Shown here: positions 8,833 through 16,721 of the stretch, one piece after another | Position numbering within the stretch: the first letter of the stretch is position 1 | Layout of the letters: each line of letters begins with the position of its first letter | DNA from: DASQGA01 sp963722715 | GTDB lineage: Bacteria; Actinomycetota; Thermoleophilia; Gaiellales; Gaiellaceae | Assembly (NCBI GenBank): GCA_963722715.1 | Contig: CAVROA010000009.1 | Location: forward strand, 62,001-126,000 | Direction: 5' to 3' | DNA length: 64,000 bases | Notes under the pieces: generated by a model | The model's input: only the letters and a program-made list of their open reading frames with translations | Told to the model about the DNA's origin: nothing | Database searches by the model: none | Program-made: the position numbers and the translations under genes

Positions 8833-9267
8833 CTAACTGAGCTCGAGCTCTTCCAGGCCCGCCCACTCCTCGGGGAGGGGCGTGCCCTTTGCCCGGTGGA
8901 GCGCAACCTTGAGGACGCCGAGGCCGAGGAGCGCACACTTGAGGCGCACCGGGGTAAGTGGAATCCCGACCTCCTCGAGCAGCTCCTCGCGATTCATCGC
9001 CGCAACGGCGACAGCGCTTCGACCCTTCACCATCTCCATCAGCATCGACGTCGACGCCTGGCTGATCGCGCAGCCGCGACCCTGGAACTTCACCTCTTCG
9101 ATCGTGTCGCCGTCCTCGGCGAACGAGACGAAGATCGAGACCTCGTCCCCGCAGAGCGGGTTCAGACCGTCGGCCTGCGCGTCGGGCTCCTGCATCTCTC
9201 CGTGGCCGCGCGGGTTCTTGTAGTGGTCGAGGATGACGTCGCGATAGAGCTCGTCCATGTCGCTCAC
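8833..9267 (-). CDS. sufU: SufU Fe-S assembly / sulfur transfer protein
   Basis: 144-residue SufU/IscU-like protein, the zinc-dependent partner that accepts persulfide sulfur from SufS. Three conserved cysteine sites are visible: NPLCGDE, GRGCAISQAS, and RLKCALLGL, the last one replacing the IscU HC motif as in SufU. GTG 9267 overlaps the sufS stop (GTGA); an ATG three codons later at 9258 is also possible. Order sufS-sufU is the usual one in actinobacteria and firmicutes. Confidence 0.95.
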   Translation of the reverse strand: MSDMDELYRDVILDHYKNPRGHGEMQEPDAQADGLNPLCGDEVSIFVSFAEDGDTIEEVKFQGRGCAISQASTSMLMEMVKGRSAVAVAAMNREELLEEVGIPLTPVRLKCALLGLGVLKVALHRAKGTPLPEEWAGLEELELS

Positions 9268-10508
9268 TTGAACACCTCGCGGACCCGGTGGACGCCGGCG
9301 ACGAGCCGGTCGATCTCTTCCTCCAGCGTGTAGAGGTAGACACTCGCGCGAGTTGTCGCGGGAACGCCCAGGCGGTGCATGAGCGGCTGGTTGCAGTGGT
9401 GCCCGGCCCGCACTGCAACGCCTTCGGAGTCGAGGATCTGGGCGACGTCGTGCGGATGCACGCCTGCAAGCGTGAACGAGACGATGCCGGCGCGCCGGTC
9501 GGCGGGCGGCCCGAAGAGGGTCAGACCTGGAATCTCGGCCAAGCGATCGATCGCGTGGATCGTCAGCCGCGCCTCGTGCTCCTCGATCGCCTCGAGGCCG
9601 ACCGCGGACAGGTAGTCGATCGCAACGCCGAGCCCGTAGGCCTGGGCGATCGGCGGGGTTCCGGCCTCGAACTTGTTCGGCAGCTCGTTCCAGGTCGTCC
9701 GCTCGATCGAGACAGACCGAATCATCTCGCCGCCCAGCTCGAACGGGGACATCTTCTGGAGCAGCTCCTGGCGCCCCCACAGGACGCCGATCCCGCTCGG
9801 CGCAAGCATCTTGTGCCCGGTGAAAGCAAGGAAGTCACAACCGAGCGCCTGCACGTCGATCGGCCTGTGCGGTGCCGCTTGGCAGGCGTCGACGACCATG
9901 ATCGCCCCCTGGTCGTGGGCCCAGGCCCCGAGGCGCTCGACCGGGTTGATCGTCCCGAGCGAGTTCGAGACAAGCCCGCAGGCGACGATCTTGATCCGCC
10001 GGGTGCGGGCAAGCTCGTCCAGGCTGTCGAGCGCAAGCTCGCCGCTGCCGTCGATCGGGATCGCTGCGAAGTCCGCTCCGGTTCGACCCGCGATGTATTG
10101 CCACGGCACGAAGTTCGAGTGGTGCTCGAGCTCGGTGACGATGACCGAGTCTCCGGGCCCGAGGTTGTCAAGCCCCCAGGCATAGGCAACGAGGTTCAGG
10201 GCCTCCGTCGCGCCCTTGGTGAAGATGATCTCCCGCCGCGACTCGGCATTGACGAACGCCTGCGCCTTGTCACGGGCGCCCTCGTAGCCTTCCGTCGCAC
10301 GTCCGCCCAGCTCGTAGACAGCCCGGTGCACATTTGCGTACGACGTCTCGTAGAAGTCGAGCACGGCATCCAGAACCTGCCTGGGCTTCTGGGATGAGTT
10401 CGCCGAGTCCAGATAGGCGAGCGGCTTCCCGTGCATCGGCTGCTTGAAGATCGGGAAGTCAGCGCGGACCTTTTCCGCGTCGAGCCTGGCCTCGGTGCTC
10501 ACCCCCAT
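9264..10508 (-). CDS. sufS: Cysteine desulfurase SufS
   Basis: About 414-residue group II cysteine desulfurase, PLP dependent, releasing sulfur from cysteine for Fe-S cluster building. PLP lysine in AFTGHKMLAPSG, TELEHHSNFVPWQ, and the active cysteine in RAGHHCNQPLM are all present. ATG 10508 is preferred (GTG 10502 is equally possible) because longer frames enter the sufD stop region. An 18-bp palindrome lies upstream between sufD and sufS. Confidence 0.96.
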   Translation of the reverse strand: MGVSTEARLDAEKVRADFPIFKQPMHGKPLAYLDSANSSQKPRQVLDAVLDFYETSYANVHRAVYELGGRATEGYEGARDKAQAFVNAESRREIIFTKGATEALNLVAYAWGLDNLGPGDSVIVTELEHHSNFVPWQYIAGRTGADFAAIPIDGSGELALDSLDELARTRRIKIVACGLVSNSLGTINPVERLGAWAHDQGAIMVVDACQAAPHRPIDVQALGCDFLAFTGHKMLAPSGIGVLWGRQELLQKMSPFELGGEMIRSVSIERTTWNELPNKFEAGTPPIAQAYGLGVAIDYLSAVGLEAIEEHEARLTIHAIDRLAEIPGLTLFGPPADRRAGIVSFTLAGVHPHDVAQILDSEGVAVRAGHHCNQPLMHRLGVPATTRASVYLYTLEEEIDRLVAGVHRVREVFK

Positions 10509-10543
10509 GAAGCAATCGTAGCTGGGCGACGATGTGACGCCCG

Positions 10544-10561
10544 CCATCGCCGCGGCGATGG
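10544..10561. repeat. 18-bp perfect palindrome between sufD and sufS
   Basis: CCATCGCCGCGGCGATGG is its own reverse complement. It occupies the 61-base gap between the sufD stop and sufS start and would form a strong stem in the mRNA, or act as a dimer-binding DNA site. Confidence 0.6.
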
Positions 10562-10569
10562 TCTGGCTC

Positions 10570-11745
10570 TTAGGTCTGTGGGATCCGAGCTTCGAGTACT
10601 TCGCCGAGCGCTTCCCGCACCGGCTCGAGCGCAATCCGGTCGAGGATGTCCGCGAAGAAGCCGCGGACGATGATGCGCTCGGCCTCGCTCCGCGAAAGCC
10701 CTCGGGTCATTAGATAGAACAGCTGCTCCCGGTCGACCTGGCCGATCGTGGCACCGTGCGTGCAGCGGACGTCGTTTGCCATGATCTCGAGGCCCGGGAT
10801 CGAATCGGCGTGCGCGCTCGGAGAGAGGAGGAGGTTCCTGTTCTCCTGGTAGGCATTCGTCTTCTGCGCGTCCGGCTCCACCCGGATCATCCCGCGCCAC
10901 ACGGCAGTGGCGTTGTCGCGAAGGGCGCCCTTGAACGCGAAGTCCGAAGTCGTGTTCGGGGCCATGTGCTCCTGGAAGGTGTCGTAGTCGAGATGCTGTT
11001 CGCCGTCGGCAAAGTACGCCCCGGTGACCCGCGAGGTCGCGCCCTGGCCGGCCAGATCGTTCTGGATCCGGGTCTTCCCCTTCCTCGTGCCGAAGCCACC
11101 TGCAACCCAGTCGAGCTCGGCGTCGCGCTCGACGCGAGCGTGGTGCGACGCAAAATGCCACGTCCCGCGCGAGAGGTTCTGGATCGAGACGTACTCGAGC
11201 TTGGAGGCCTGCCCGACAAAGAGCTCGACCGCCGCATTCGTATAGGCGGCAAGATCCGGCGCGCCCGAAACGTACTCCTCGATCAGCGTGAAGCGCGATT
11301 CGGGGTCGGCGACTACGAGCAGGCGCCAGAAGAGTGCGCCCCCCTCAACCGTGTTCGTGATCCTCACGTAGAGAGGCTTCTCGAGCACGACGCCCTTCGG
11401 GACGTGCACGAGGAGACCGTTCTCCCAGAGCGCGGCGTTGTGGGCGGCGAACTTCTCGTCTGTGCCGACCAGCTCGCCCAGGCGCGGATGATCACCGAGA
11501 CGCTCGAATGTGACCCCCTCGGGGATGCGGTCGATCTCGATGCCGGCCTCGGAGACATGGACGATCCCGGCCGCGTCCAGGTCGAGCATGCCGGGTGCGC
11601 TCGCAACGGCGGTGGCCCCGTTCACCGAATAGGAATCGGGGTCGAAGCCCTTCAGGTCTGTGAAGCGCCAGGACTCCTCGGTCGTCGAGGGAAGCGGCAG
11701 GGCCTGATAGCGCTCGAGGAGCGCCGCTCTACTCACGGGGCGCAT
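10570..11745 (-). CDS. sufD: Fe-S cluster assembly protein SufD
   Basis: 391-residue SufD, partner of SufB and SufC in the scaffold complex. It has the beta-helix core with ENRNLLLSPSAHADSIPGLEI and CTHGATIGQVDREQLFYLMTRG, the SufB/D family signature. The N-terminus carries the ESWRFTDL motif common to SufD. ATG 11745 overlaps the preceding VOC gene by 17 bases; GTG 11736 would cut the overlap to eight. Confidence 0.95.
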   Translation of the reverse strand: MRPVSRAALLERYQALPLPSTTEESWRFTDLKGFDPDSYSVNGATAVASAPGMLDLDAAGIVHVSEAGIEIDRIPEGVTFERLGDHPRLGELVGTDEKFAAHNAALWENGLLVHVPKGVVLEKPLYVRITNTVEGGALFWRLLVVADPESRFTLIEEYVSGAPDLAAYTNAAVELFVGQASKLEYVSIQNLSRGTWHFASHHARVERDAELDWVAGGFGTRKGKTRIQNDLAGQGATSRVTGAYFADGEQHLDYDTFQEHMAPNTTSDFAFKGALRDNATAVWRGMIRVEPDAQKTNAYQENRNLLLSPSAHADSIPGLEIMANDVRCTHGATIGQVDREQLFYLMTRGLSRSEAERIIVRGFFADILDRIALEPVREALGEVLEARIPQT

Positions 11746-12091
11746 ACCGGTGGTGAAGCATCAAGTCGTTTCCGTCGGGATCCTCGAACAACGCCATGTG
11801 GCAGACGCCCGTGTCGAATGTCTCACCGTTGAACTTCACGCCTTTGGCCTCGAGCTCTGCTCGCGCCGCCGCGACATCCGGGACCCGGAACGCGACGTGG
11901 CCGTTCTTCGAGGGCTGAAACTCCATTCCCATTTGCTCGGGCTCCCAGATCCCGAGGCACGTTTCAGCCGCCCAGAACTCGAATTTCGCCTTCGGATCCG
12001 GTCGCAGGCCGAGCGTGTCGCCGTAGAACTGCGCCGAACGCTCAGCGTCCCGAGACGGAATCGCGACGAAGTCGGCCTTCTCGATCTGCAT
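11729..12091 (-). CDS. VOC-fold (glyoxalase-like) protein 1 in suf operon
   Basis: 120-residue single-module vicinal-oxygen-chelate protein. The fold shows as ADFVAIPSRD...FYGDTLGL, then GHVAFRVPDVAAARAELEAKG, and ends HMALFEDPDGNDLMLHHRYAP. The last block, holding a likely metal-ligand region, is almost shared with the neighbouring gene, so the two are a tandem duplication. Function unknown; family members are isomerases, dioxygenases or resistance proteins. Its place between sufB and sufD with one-base spacing implies co-expression with Fe-S assembly. Confidence 0.85.
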   Translation of the reverse strand: MQIEKADFVAIPSRDAERSAQFYGDTLGLRPDPKAKFEFWAAETCLGIWEPEQMGMEFQPSKNGHVAFRVPDVAAARAELEAKGVKFNGETFDTGVCHMALFEDPDGNDLMLHHRYAPRE

Positions 12092-12092
12092 G

Positions 12093-12464
12093 TCAGGCCC
12101 CGATCGGCGCGTAGCGGCGGTGCAGCATCAACGCATTTCCGTCCGGATCCTTGAAGAACGCCATGTGGCAGACACCCGTGTCGAGGATCTCGCCGTCGAA
12201 CTCGACGCCCGCTTCCTCGAGCTTTTTCCGCGCCTCGGCGACGTCGGGAACACGGAGGGCGATATGAGCCGTGTGCGGCGCGAACGTCACGCCGATTCTC
12301 GCCGGGTCGACGAGATACAGGCTCATGTTGCCGGTCTCCAGCTCGGGCCACGCAGCGTCCGGCGATGCATTGTGGATGCCCAGCGTTTCGGTGTAGAACC
12401 GCGTCGCCCGCTCCATGTCCTGCACCGGCACGGAAATGAAGTCCGTGCGCTCAACGCCGATCAA
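12093..12464 (-). CDS. VOC-fold (glyoxalase-like) protein 2 in suf operon
   Basis: 123-residue paralogue of the next gene downstream. It has DFISVPVQDMERATRFYTETLG, AHIALRVPDVAEARKKLEEAG and a C-terminal HMAFFKDPDGNALMLHRRYAP. The start overlaps the sufB stop by four bases (ATGA), so it is translated with sufB. The two copies differ most in the central 45-70 region, which in this family forms the substrate pocket, so they may have different ligands. Confidence 0.85.
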   Translation of the reverse strand: MIGVERTDFISVPVQDMERATRFYTETLGIHNASPDAAWPELETGNMSLYLVDPARIGVTFAPHTAHIALRVPDVAEARKKLEEAGVEFDGEILDTGVCHMAFFKDPDGNALMLHRRYAPIGA

Positions 12465-13882
12465 CCGACCGAGCCCTCCATCTGGAGCTGGATCAGCCTG
12501 TTCATCTCGACTGCGTATTCGAGCGGAAGCTCCTTCGTAATCGGCTCGACGAAGCCGGAGACGATCATGGCGCTCGCCTCGGTCTCGGAGATCCCGCGGC
12601 TCATCAGATAGAAGAGCTGCTCCTCGCCGATCTTCGAGACGGTCGCCTCGTGGCCGATGTCGACGTCGTTCTCATCGATCCGGATGTAGGGATAGGTGTC
12701 CGAGCGCGAGTCCTCGTCGAGGATCAGCGCGTCGCAGACGACCTTGGACTTGGCGCCGTGGGCGCCCTTCGCCACCTCGAGAAGCCCGCGGTAGCCCGCC
12801 CGGCCGCCGTTCTTCGAGATCGACTTGGACGTGATCACGGAGGTCGTGTTCGGCGCGACGTGGACGCACTTGCCGCCTGCATCCTGGTGCTGGCCCTTGC
12901 CGGCAAAGGCGATCGAGAGCACCTCGCCGTGCGCGCGGTCTCCCATCAGCCAGATGGCCGGGTACTTCATGGTCAGCTTCGAGCCGAGGTTGCCGTCGAC
13001 CCACTCCATGGTCGCGTCCTCATAGGCCACAGCCCGCTTCGTGACGAGGTTGTAGACGTTGTTCGACCAGTTCTGGATGGTCGTGTAGCGGCAGCGCCCG
13101 CGCGGCTTGACGATGATCTCGACCACCGCGGAGTGGAGCGAGTCGCTCGTGTAGATCGGCGCCGTGCAGCCCTCGACGTAGTGCACATAGGCGTCCTCGT
13201 CGACGATGATCAGCGTTCGCTCGAACTGGCCCATGTTCTCCGCGTTGATGCGGAAGTAGGCCTGGAGCGGCAGCTCGACCTTGACGCCCGGCGGCACGTA
13301 GATGAAGGAGCCACCCGACCAGACGGCGGAGTTCAGCGCTGCGAACTTGTTGTCGTTCTGCGGAATGATCGTCCCGAAGTACTGCTTGACGACGTCCTCG
13401 TGGTCGCGGAGCGCCGAGTCCATGTCGAGGAAGATCACGCCCTGGTTCTCGAGCTCCTCCTGGAGCTTGTGGTAGACGACCTCGGATTCGTACTGCGCGC
13501 CGACACCGGCCAGGTAGTTCTTCTCGGCCTCCGGGATGCCCAGCTTGTCCCAGGTGTCCTTGATGTCCGGGGGCAGGTCCTCCCAGGAGGTGGCCTGGTT
13601 CTCGGTCGGCCGGATGTAGTAGAAGATGTTCTCGAAGTCGATCTCGGCTACGTTCCCGCCCCACTCGGGGAGCGGGCGGGCAACGAAGTAGTCGAGCGAC
13701 CGGTGCCGGAACCGGCGCATCCAGTCCGGCTCCCCCTTGTGGCTCGAGATCGCGTCGACGAGGTCGTGCGAGAGGCCGCGCCCGGACTTGAAGAAGTAGT
13801 CCTCGTCGACGTGGAACCCGTACTTGATCTCGTAGTCGGACCCAATTCCTTGGACGATCTCGCTCTCGGTGGTCGCGGCCAT
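12461..13882 (-). CDS. sufB: Fe-S cluster assembly protein SufB
   Basis: 473-residue SufB scaffold that assembles the nascent cluster with SufC and SufD. Diagnostic blocks are DMDSALRDHEDVVKQYFGTI, the VHYVEGCTAP cysteine, QNWSNNVYNLVTKR and HEATVSKIGEEQLFYLMSRG. No intein is present, unlike mycobacterial SufB. ATG 13882 overlaps the sufC stop. The usual actinobacterial SufR-type regulator gene is not found upstream. Confidence 0.97.
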   Translation of the reverse strand: MAATTESEIVQGIGSDYEIKYGFHVDEDYFFKSGRGLSHDLVDAISSHKGEPDWMRRFRHRSLDYFVARPLPEWGGNVAEIDFENIFYYIRPTENQATSWEDLPPDIKDTWDKLGIPEAEKNYLAGVGAQYESEVVYHKLQEELENQGVIFLDMDSALRDHEDVVKQYFGTIIPQNDNKFAALNSAVWSGGSFIYVPPGVKVELPLQAYFRINAENMGQFERTLIIVDEDAYVHYVEGCTAPIYTSDSLHSAVVEIIVKPRGRCRYTTIQNWSNNVYNLVTKRAVAYEDATMEWVDGNLGSKLTMKYPAIWLMGDRAHGEVLSIAFAGKGQHQDAGGKCVHVAPNTTSVITSKSISKNGGRAGYRGLLEVAKGAHGAKSKVVCDALILDEDSRSDTYPYIRIDENDVDIGHEATVSKIGEEQLFYLMSRGISETEASAMIVSGFVEPITKELPLEYAVEMNRLIQLQMEGSVG

Positions 13883-14661
13883 TAGGTCTCACCTCCAACC
13901 GGCTGGGGCACGAAGGCCTCGTAGCCCTCCGCCTCGAGCTTGTGCGCAAGCTCGGGGCCGCCTTCCTCCACGATACGCCCGTCAACGAAGACGTGCACGA
14001 AGTCAGGCGTGATGTAGTTCAGGATCCGCTGGTAATGCGTGATCACGAGGGCCCCCATCTCGGGGCCAACGAGCTGCTGGACGCCTTCGGCGACGATTCG
14101 CAGCGCATCGATGTCCAGTCCGGAGTCGGTCTCGTCGAGCACGGCGATCTTGGGCTGGAGCATGGCCATCTGGAGGATCTCGACGCGCTTCTTCTCGCCG
14201 CCGGAGAAGCCCTCGTTGATGTACCGGCTCGTCATCTCCTTCGGAACCTTGAGGGACTCCATCGCCGTGGTCAGCTGCTTTCGGAACTCCGGGATCTTGA
14301 CCGGGTCGTCTTCGCCGCCCGCGCGCGCCTTGCGGATCGCGTTGACGGCCGAGCGCAGAAAGCTGGCGACGGTGACGCCCGGAATCGCCTGCGGATACTG
14401 GAAGGCCAGAAAGAGGCCTCGCTGGGCCCGCTCGTCGGCACCGAGCTCGACGAGGTTCTGGCCGTCGAGCAGGATCTCGCCCTCGGTGATCTCGTACGAG
14501 GGGTGGCCCATGAGCGCGTAGGCAAGGGTGGACTTTCCGGAGCCGTTCGGGCCCATGACTGCGTGGACCTCGCCGGTGTTGACGCTTAGGTCGACCCCGC
14601 GGACGATCTCGGTTCCGTCCTCGAGCGCGACGTGCAGGTTCTTGATCTCGAGCAAAGCCAA
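13882..14661 (-). CDS. sufC: SufC ABC-type ATPase
   Basis: About 259-residue cytosolic ABC ATPase powering SufB-SufD. Walker A GPNGSGKST, signature SGGEKKR, Walker B VLDETDSGLD, and a His switch in ITHYQRIL. I choose TTG 14661, giving a start LALLEIKNLHVAL that matches the family and lies 11 bases after GGAGAGG. An ATG at 14721 would add a 20-residue CKQCGE-containing extension not typical of SufC. First gene of the operon, divergent from tatA. Confidence 0.94.
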   Translation of the reverse strand: MALLEIKNLHVALEDGTEIVRGVDLSVNTGEVHAVMGPNGSGKSTLAYALMGHPSYEITEGEILLDGQNLVELGADERAQRGLFLAFQYPQAIPGVTVASFLRSAVNAIRKARAGGEDDPVKIPEFRKQLTTAMESLKVPKEMTSRYINEGFSGGEKKRVEILQMAMLQPKIAVLDETDSGLDIDALRIVAEGVQQLVGPEMGALVITHYQRILNYITPDFVHVFVDGRIVEEGGPELAHKLEAEGYEAFVPQPVGGET

Positions 14662-14778
14662 GTTTGTGACAACCTCTCCACACTGTTTGCAGGGCGCGAA
14701 GGCACCCTTCGTGACACACACAGTCTAGCTGCTCGTTCTCACCCTTCCGAGGCACGAAACGGGTGGTACGATCGAGGT
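14662..14778. promoter_or_regulatory. Divergent suf / tat intergenic region
   Basis: 117 bases between the two starts. A TAGACT at 14722-14727 on the minus strand could be a -10 for suf, which would place the transcript start downstream of the alternative ATG. TACGAT at 14767-14772 precedes tatA but is close to its start codon. Neither has a convincing -35. No recognisable regulator site. Confidence 0.35.
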
Positions 14779-15045
14779 ATGCCCAATATCGGGGCGCCCG
14801 AACTCATCATCCTCCTGATCGTCTTGCTCCTCGTCTTCGGGCCGAAGCGTCTGCCGGAGATGGGGCGGTCGGTCGGACGTGGTATCCGGGAATTCAAGGA
14901 ATCGGTCTCGGGCAACGAACCACCGGACGAGCCCAAGGCGACGCCGCCCGCACCCGCGCTCGAGCCCAAGGCGACACCCCCGGAGACCCCCGCGGCCGCG
15001 GAGACCACGGCTTCGAAGAGCGACACCGAGCGCGTCGCGAGCTAG
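14779..15045 (+). CDS. tatA: Twin-arginine translocase TatA
   Basis: 88 residues: a short N-terminal membrane helix (PELIILLIVLLLVFGPKRLP), the amphipathic helix GRSVGRGIREFKESV, and an acidic, Pro/Ala-rich tail. This is the TatA plan; it forms the protein-conducting pore for folded proteins. The Gly-Pro-Lys after the helix is the conserved hinge. Upstream GAGG sits six bases before ATG 14779. tatC follows after seven bases. Confidence 0.93.
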   Translation: MPNIGAPELIILLIVLLLVFGPKRLPEMGRSVGRGIREFKESVSGNEPPDEPKATPPAPALEPKATPPETPAAAETTASKSDTERVAS

Positions 15046-15052
15046 GAGACCT

Positions 15053-15832
15053 GTGCGGCTCCCGCGTCGCCTCGGTCACGGCGACAGCGTCACCGTCGTC
15101 GAGCACCTCGACGAGCTCCGGCTTCGGCTCATCATCAGCCTCGTCACGCTCTTCGTTGCGTTCGGGGTTATCTATCCGTTTCACGAGGAGCTCATCCAGC
15201 TCCTGAACCGGCCGCTACCGGACGGCATGAAGCCGATCACGATCGCGCCGGCGGAGGCGTTCATGACCTCGCTCTCGGTCACGATCTATGCAGCCTTCGC
15301 CGTCGCGCTGCCCGTCCTTCTCTGGCAAATGTGGTCGTACCTCGCACCCGCCTTCCAGGAGACGAACCAAAAGGCGGTTGCGCGGGTCGTGGCCGTGGCC
15401 ACCGTCCTCTTCGCGGGCGGGATCCTGTTCGGCTACTACGTCGCACTGCCGAAGGCAATCCCGTTCCTGCTCGGATTCGACGCCGACCTCTACAACATCC
15501 AGGTGCGCGCGCGGGACTACTACCGCTTCGCGACGATGGTGCTGCTCGGTCTCGGCTTCCTTTTCCTTACCCCGATCCTGGTCATCGGGCTCGTGCGGCT
15601 GCGCATAGTGTCCGCGCAGACGTTCAAGCGCCAGTGGCGGATCGGCGTCGTTCTCTGCACCGTGGTGGCCGTGATCCTGCCGGGTGTCGACCCCGTCACG
15701 ACCTTGATCATGATGGCTCCGATCCTCACGCTGTACTTCGGCTCGATCTGGGCCGCACTGATCTTCGAGAAGCGATGGGAAAAGAATTGGAGCCAGCACG
15801 CCGAACCGCTCACCGACACAGGCGAGTCCTAA
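15053..15832 (+). CDS. tatC: Twin-arginine translocase TatC
   Basis: About 259 residues with six membrane helices. VTVVEHLDELRLRLI holds the conserved HLxELRxR signal-peptide-binding motif; FQETNQKAV and the conserved APAF(xxE) loop are present. TatC recognises the twin-arginine signal. GTG 15053 is preceded by a TAGGAG ribosome site that overlaps the tatA stop. Flanked by two tatA genes. Confidence 0.95.
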   Translation: MRLPRRLGHGDSVTVVEHLDELRLRLIISLVTLFVAFGVIYPFHEELIQLLNRPLPDGMKPITIAPAEAFMTSLSVTIYAAFAVALPVLLWQMWSYLAPAFQETNQKAVARVVAVATVLFAGGILFGYYVALPKAIPFLLGFDADLYNIQVRARDYYRFATMVLLGLGFLFLTPILVIGLVRLRIVSAQTFKRQWRIGVVLCTVVAVILPGVDPVTTLIMMAPILTLYFGSIWAALIFEKRWEKNWSQHAEPLTDTGES

Positions 15833-15849
15833 TCGGGAGGTAGCACGAA

Positions 15850-16143
15850 ATGGGAACAATCGGACTCTGGGGCGTGATCATCATCGTGGGGTTGATCGCG
15901 CTCCTCTACGGGGCCAAGCGCTTGCCCGACATGGCGCGCTCGCTCGGAAGAAGCTCGCGGGAGTTCAAGGACGCGCTTGCCGAGGCACCCGAGGAGTTCC
16001 GAGACGGCATGAACGAGGACGACGCGCGGGAGCTGGAGCCGGCGGGCCAACCCGAGGGGCCGACCGCCCGCGAGCTCGAGCTCGAGCAAGAGCTCGAAGC
16101 CGAGCGCCAGCGGCGCCGGAGCACTTCAGCCTCCGCTGAGTGA
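15850..16143 (+). CDS. Second TatA/TatB-like protein
   Basis: 97 residues: one N-terminal helix (LWGVIIIVGLIALLYGAKRLP), amphipathic SLGRSSREFKDAL, then a long charged Glu/Arg-rich tail likely to form a coiled coil. It resembles TatA more than TatB because GAKRLP replaces the TatB GPxxLP, but being the second copy it could take the TatB role. Strong GGGAGG ribosome site (15836-15841). Confidence 0.85.
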   Translation: MGTIGLWGVIIIVGLIALLYGAKRLPDMARSLGRSSREFKDALAEAPEEFRDGMNEDDARELEPAGQPEGPTARELELEQELEAERQRRRSTSASAE

Positions 16144-16721
16144 CCCAAGTCCTCTCCGCGGACTGGGTGCTTCCGGTCGCCGGCGCCCCGATCGAGCGCG
16201 GTGCCGTCGCTTTCGACGGCGGACGGATCGCCGGCTTCGGGGACGGACGGCCGTTCGGGCGCTGGCTCCGGACCCACATCGAGCGGAAGGCCCGGATCGG
16301 GGTGGAGGAGTTCCTCGCAATCGCACGACTCGAGGCGGCCGTGCTCGCCGCGCGGGGGCGCGAGGAGAGGCCGGATGCACTCGCCGGCTGGGAGGCACTC
16401 GAACTCGCTACCCTTGGGGCCGCAAGGGCGCTCCATCTCGAGGACGAGATCGGGTCGCTCGGCCCGGGGAAGCGCGCCGACCTCGCCGTCGTCTCGCTCG
16501 CCGGGTCGCCGTACCTGCCCTGGGAGGACCCCGCCGCGGCGGTCGTTTTCGGGGGGTCGCCCGACCGAGTTCTACTCACCCTCGTCGACGGCGAGGAGCG
16601 CTACAGGAAAGGAGGGTTCGGATGGCACGAGCTTCGTCGCAGCGCAAGCGCCGCACGCGCACGCCTGCTCCACCGAAAAGCGACAAGCCCAAGCGCCGAG
16701 CCAGTAGCGCCGAGGACCTGA
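16140..16721 (+). pseudogene. Amidohydrolase remnant lacking its catalytic core
   Basis: 193 residues that read as the two ends of a normally 400+ residue cytosine/chlorohydrolase-type amidohydrolase. The N-terminal small beta domain (ADWVLPVAGAPIERG, FDGGRIAG) jumps straight to FGDGRPFGRWLRTHIERKARIG, missing the HxH metal motif. After EEFLAIARLEAAVLAAR the sequence jumps to the C-terminal ELATLGAARAL and GSLGPGKRADLAVV. The barrel and all metal ligands are missing, yet no stop or frameshift interrupts it. It starts at GTG 16140, overlapping the previous stop, and its last 100 bases overlap the next gene. Probably inactive; a new small function cannot be excluded. Confidence 0.65.

Noticed and set aside
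12650..13885. 411-codon plus-strand frame opposite sufB
   Set aside because: Antisense shadow; sufB is fully conserved in the other strand.
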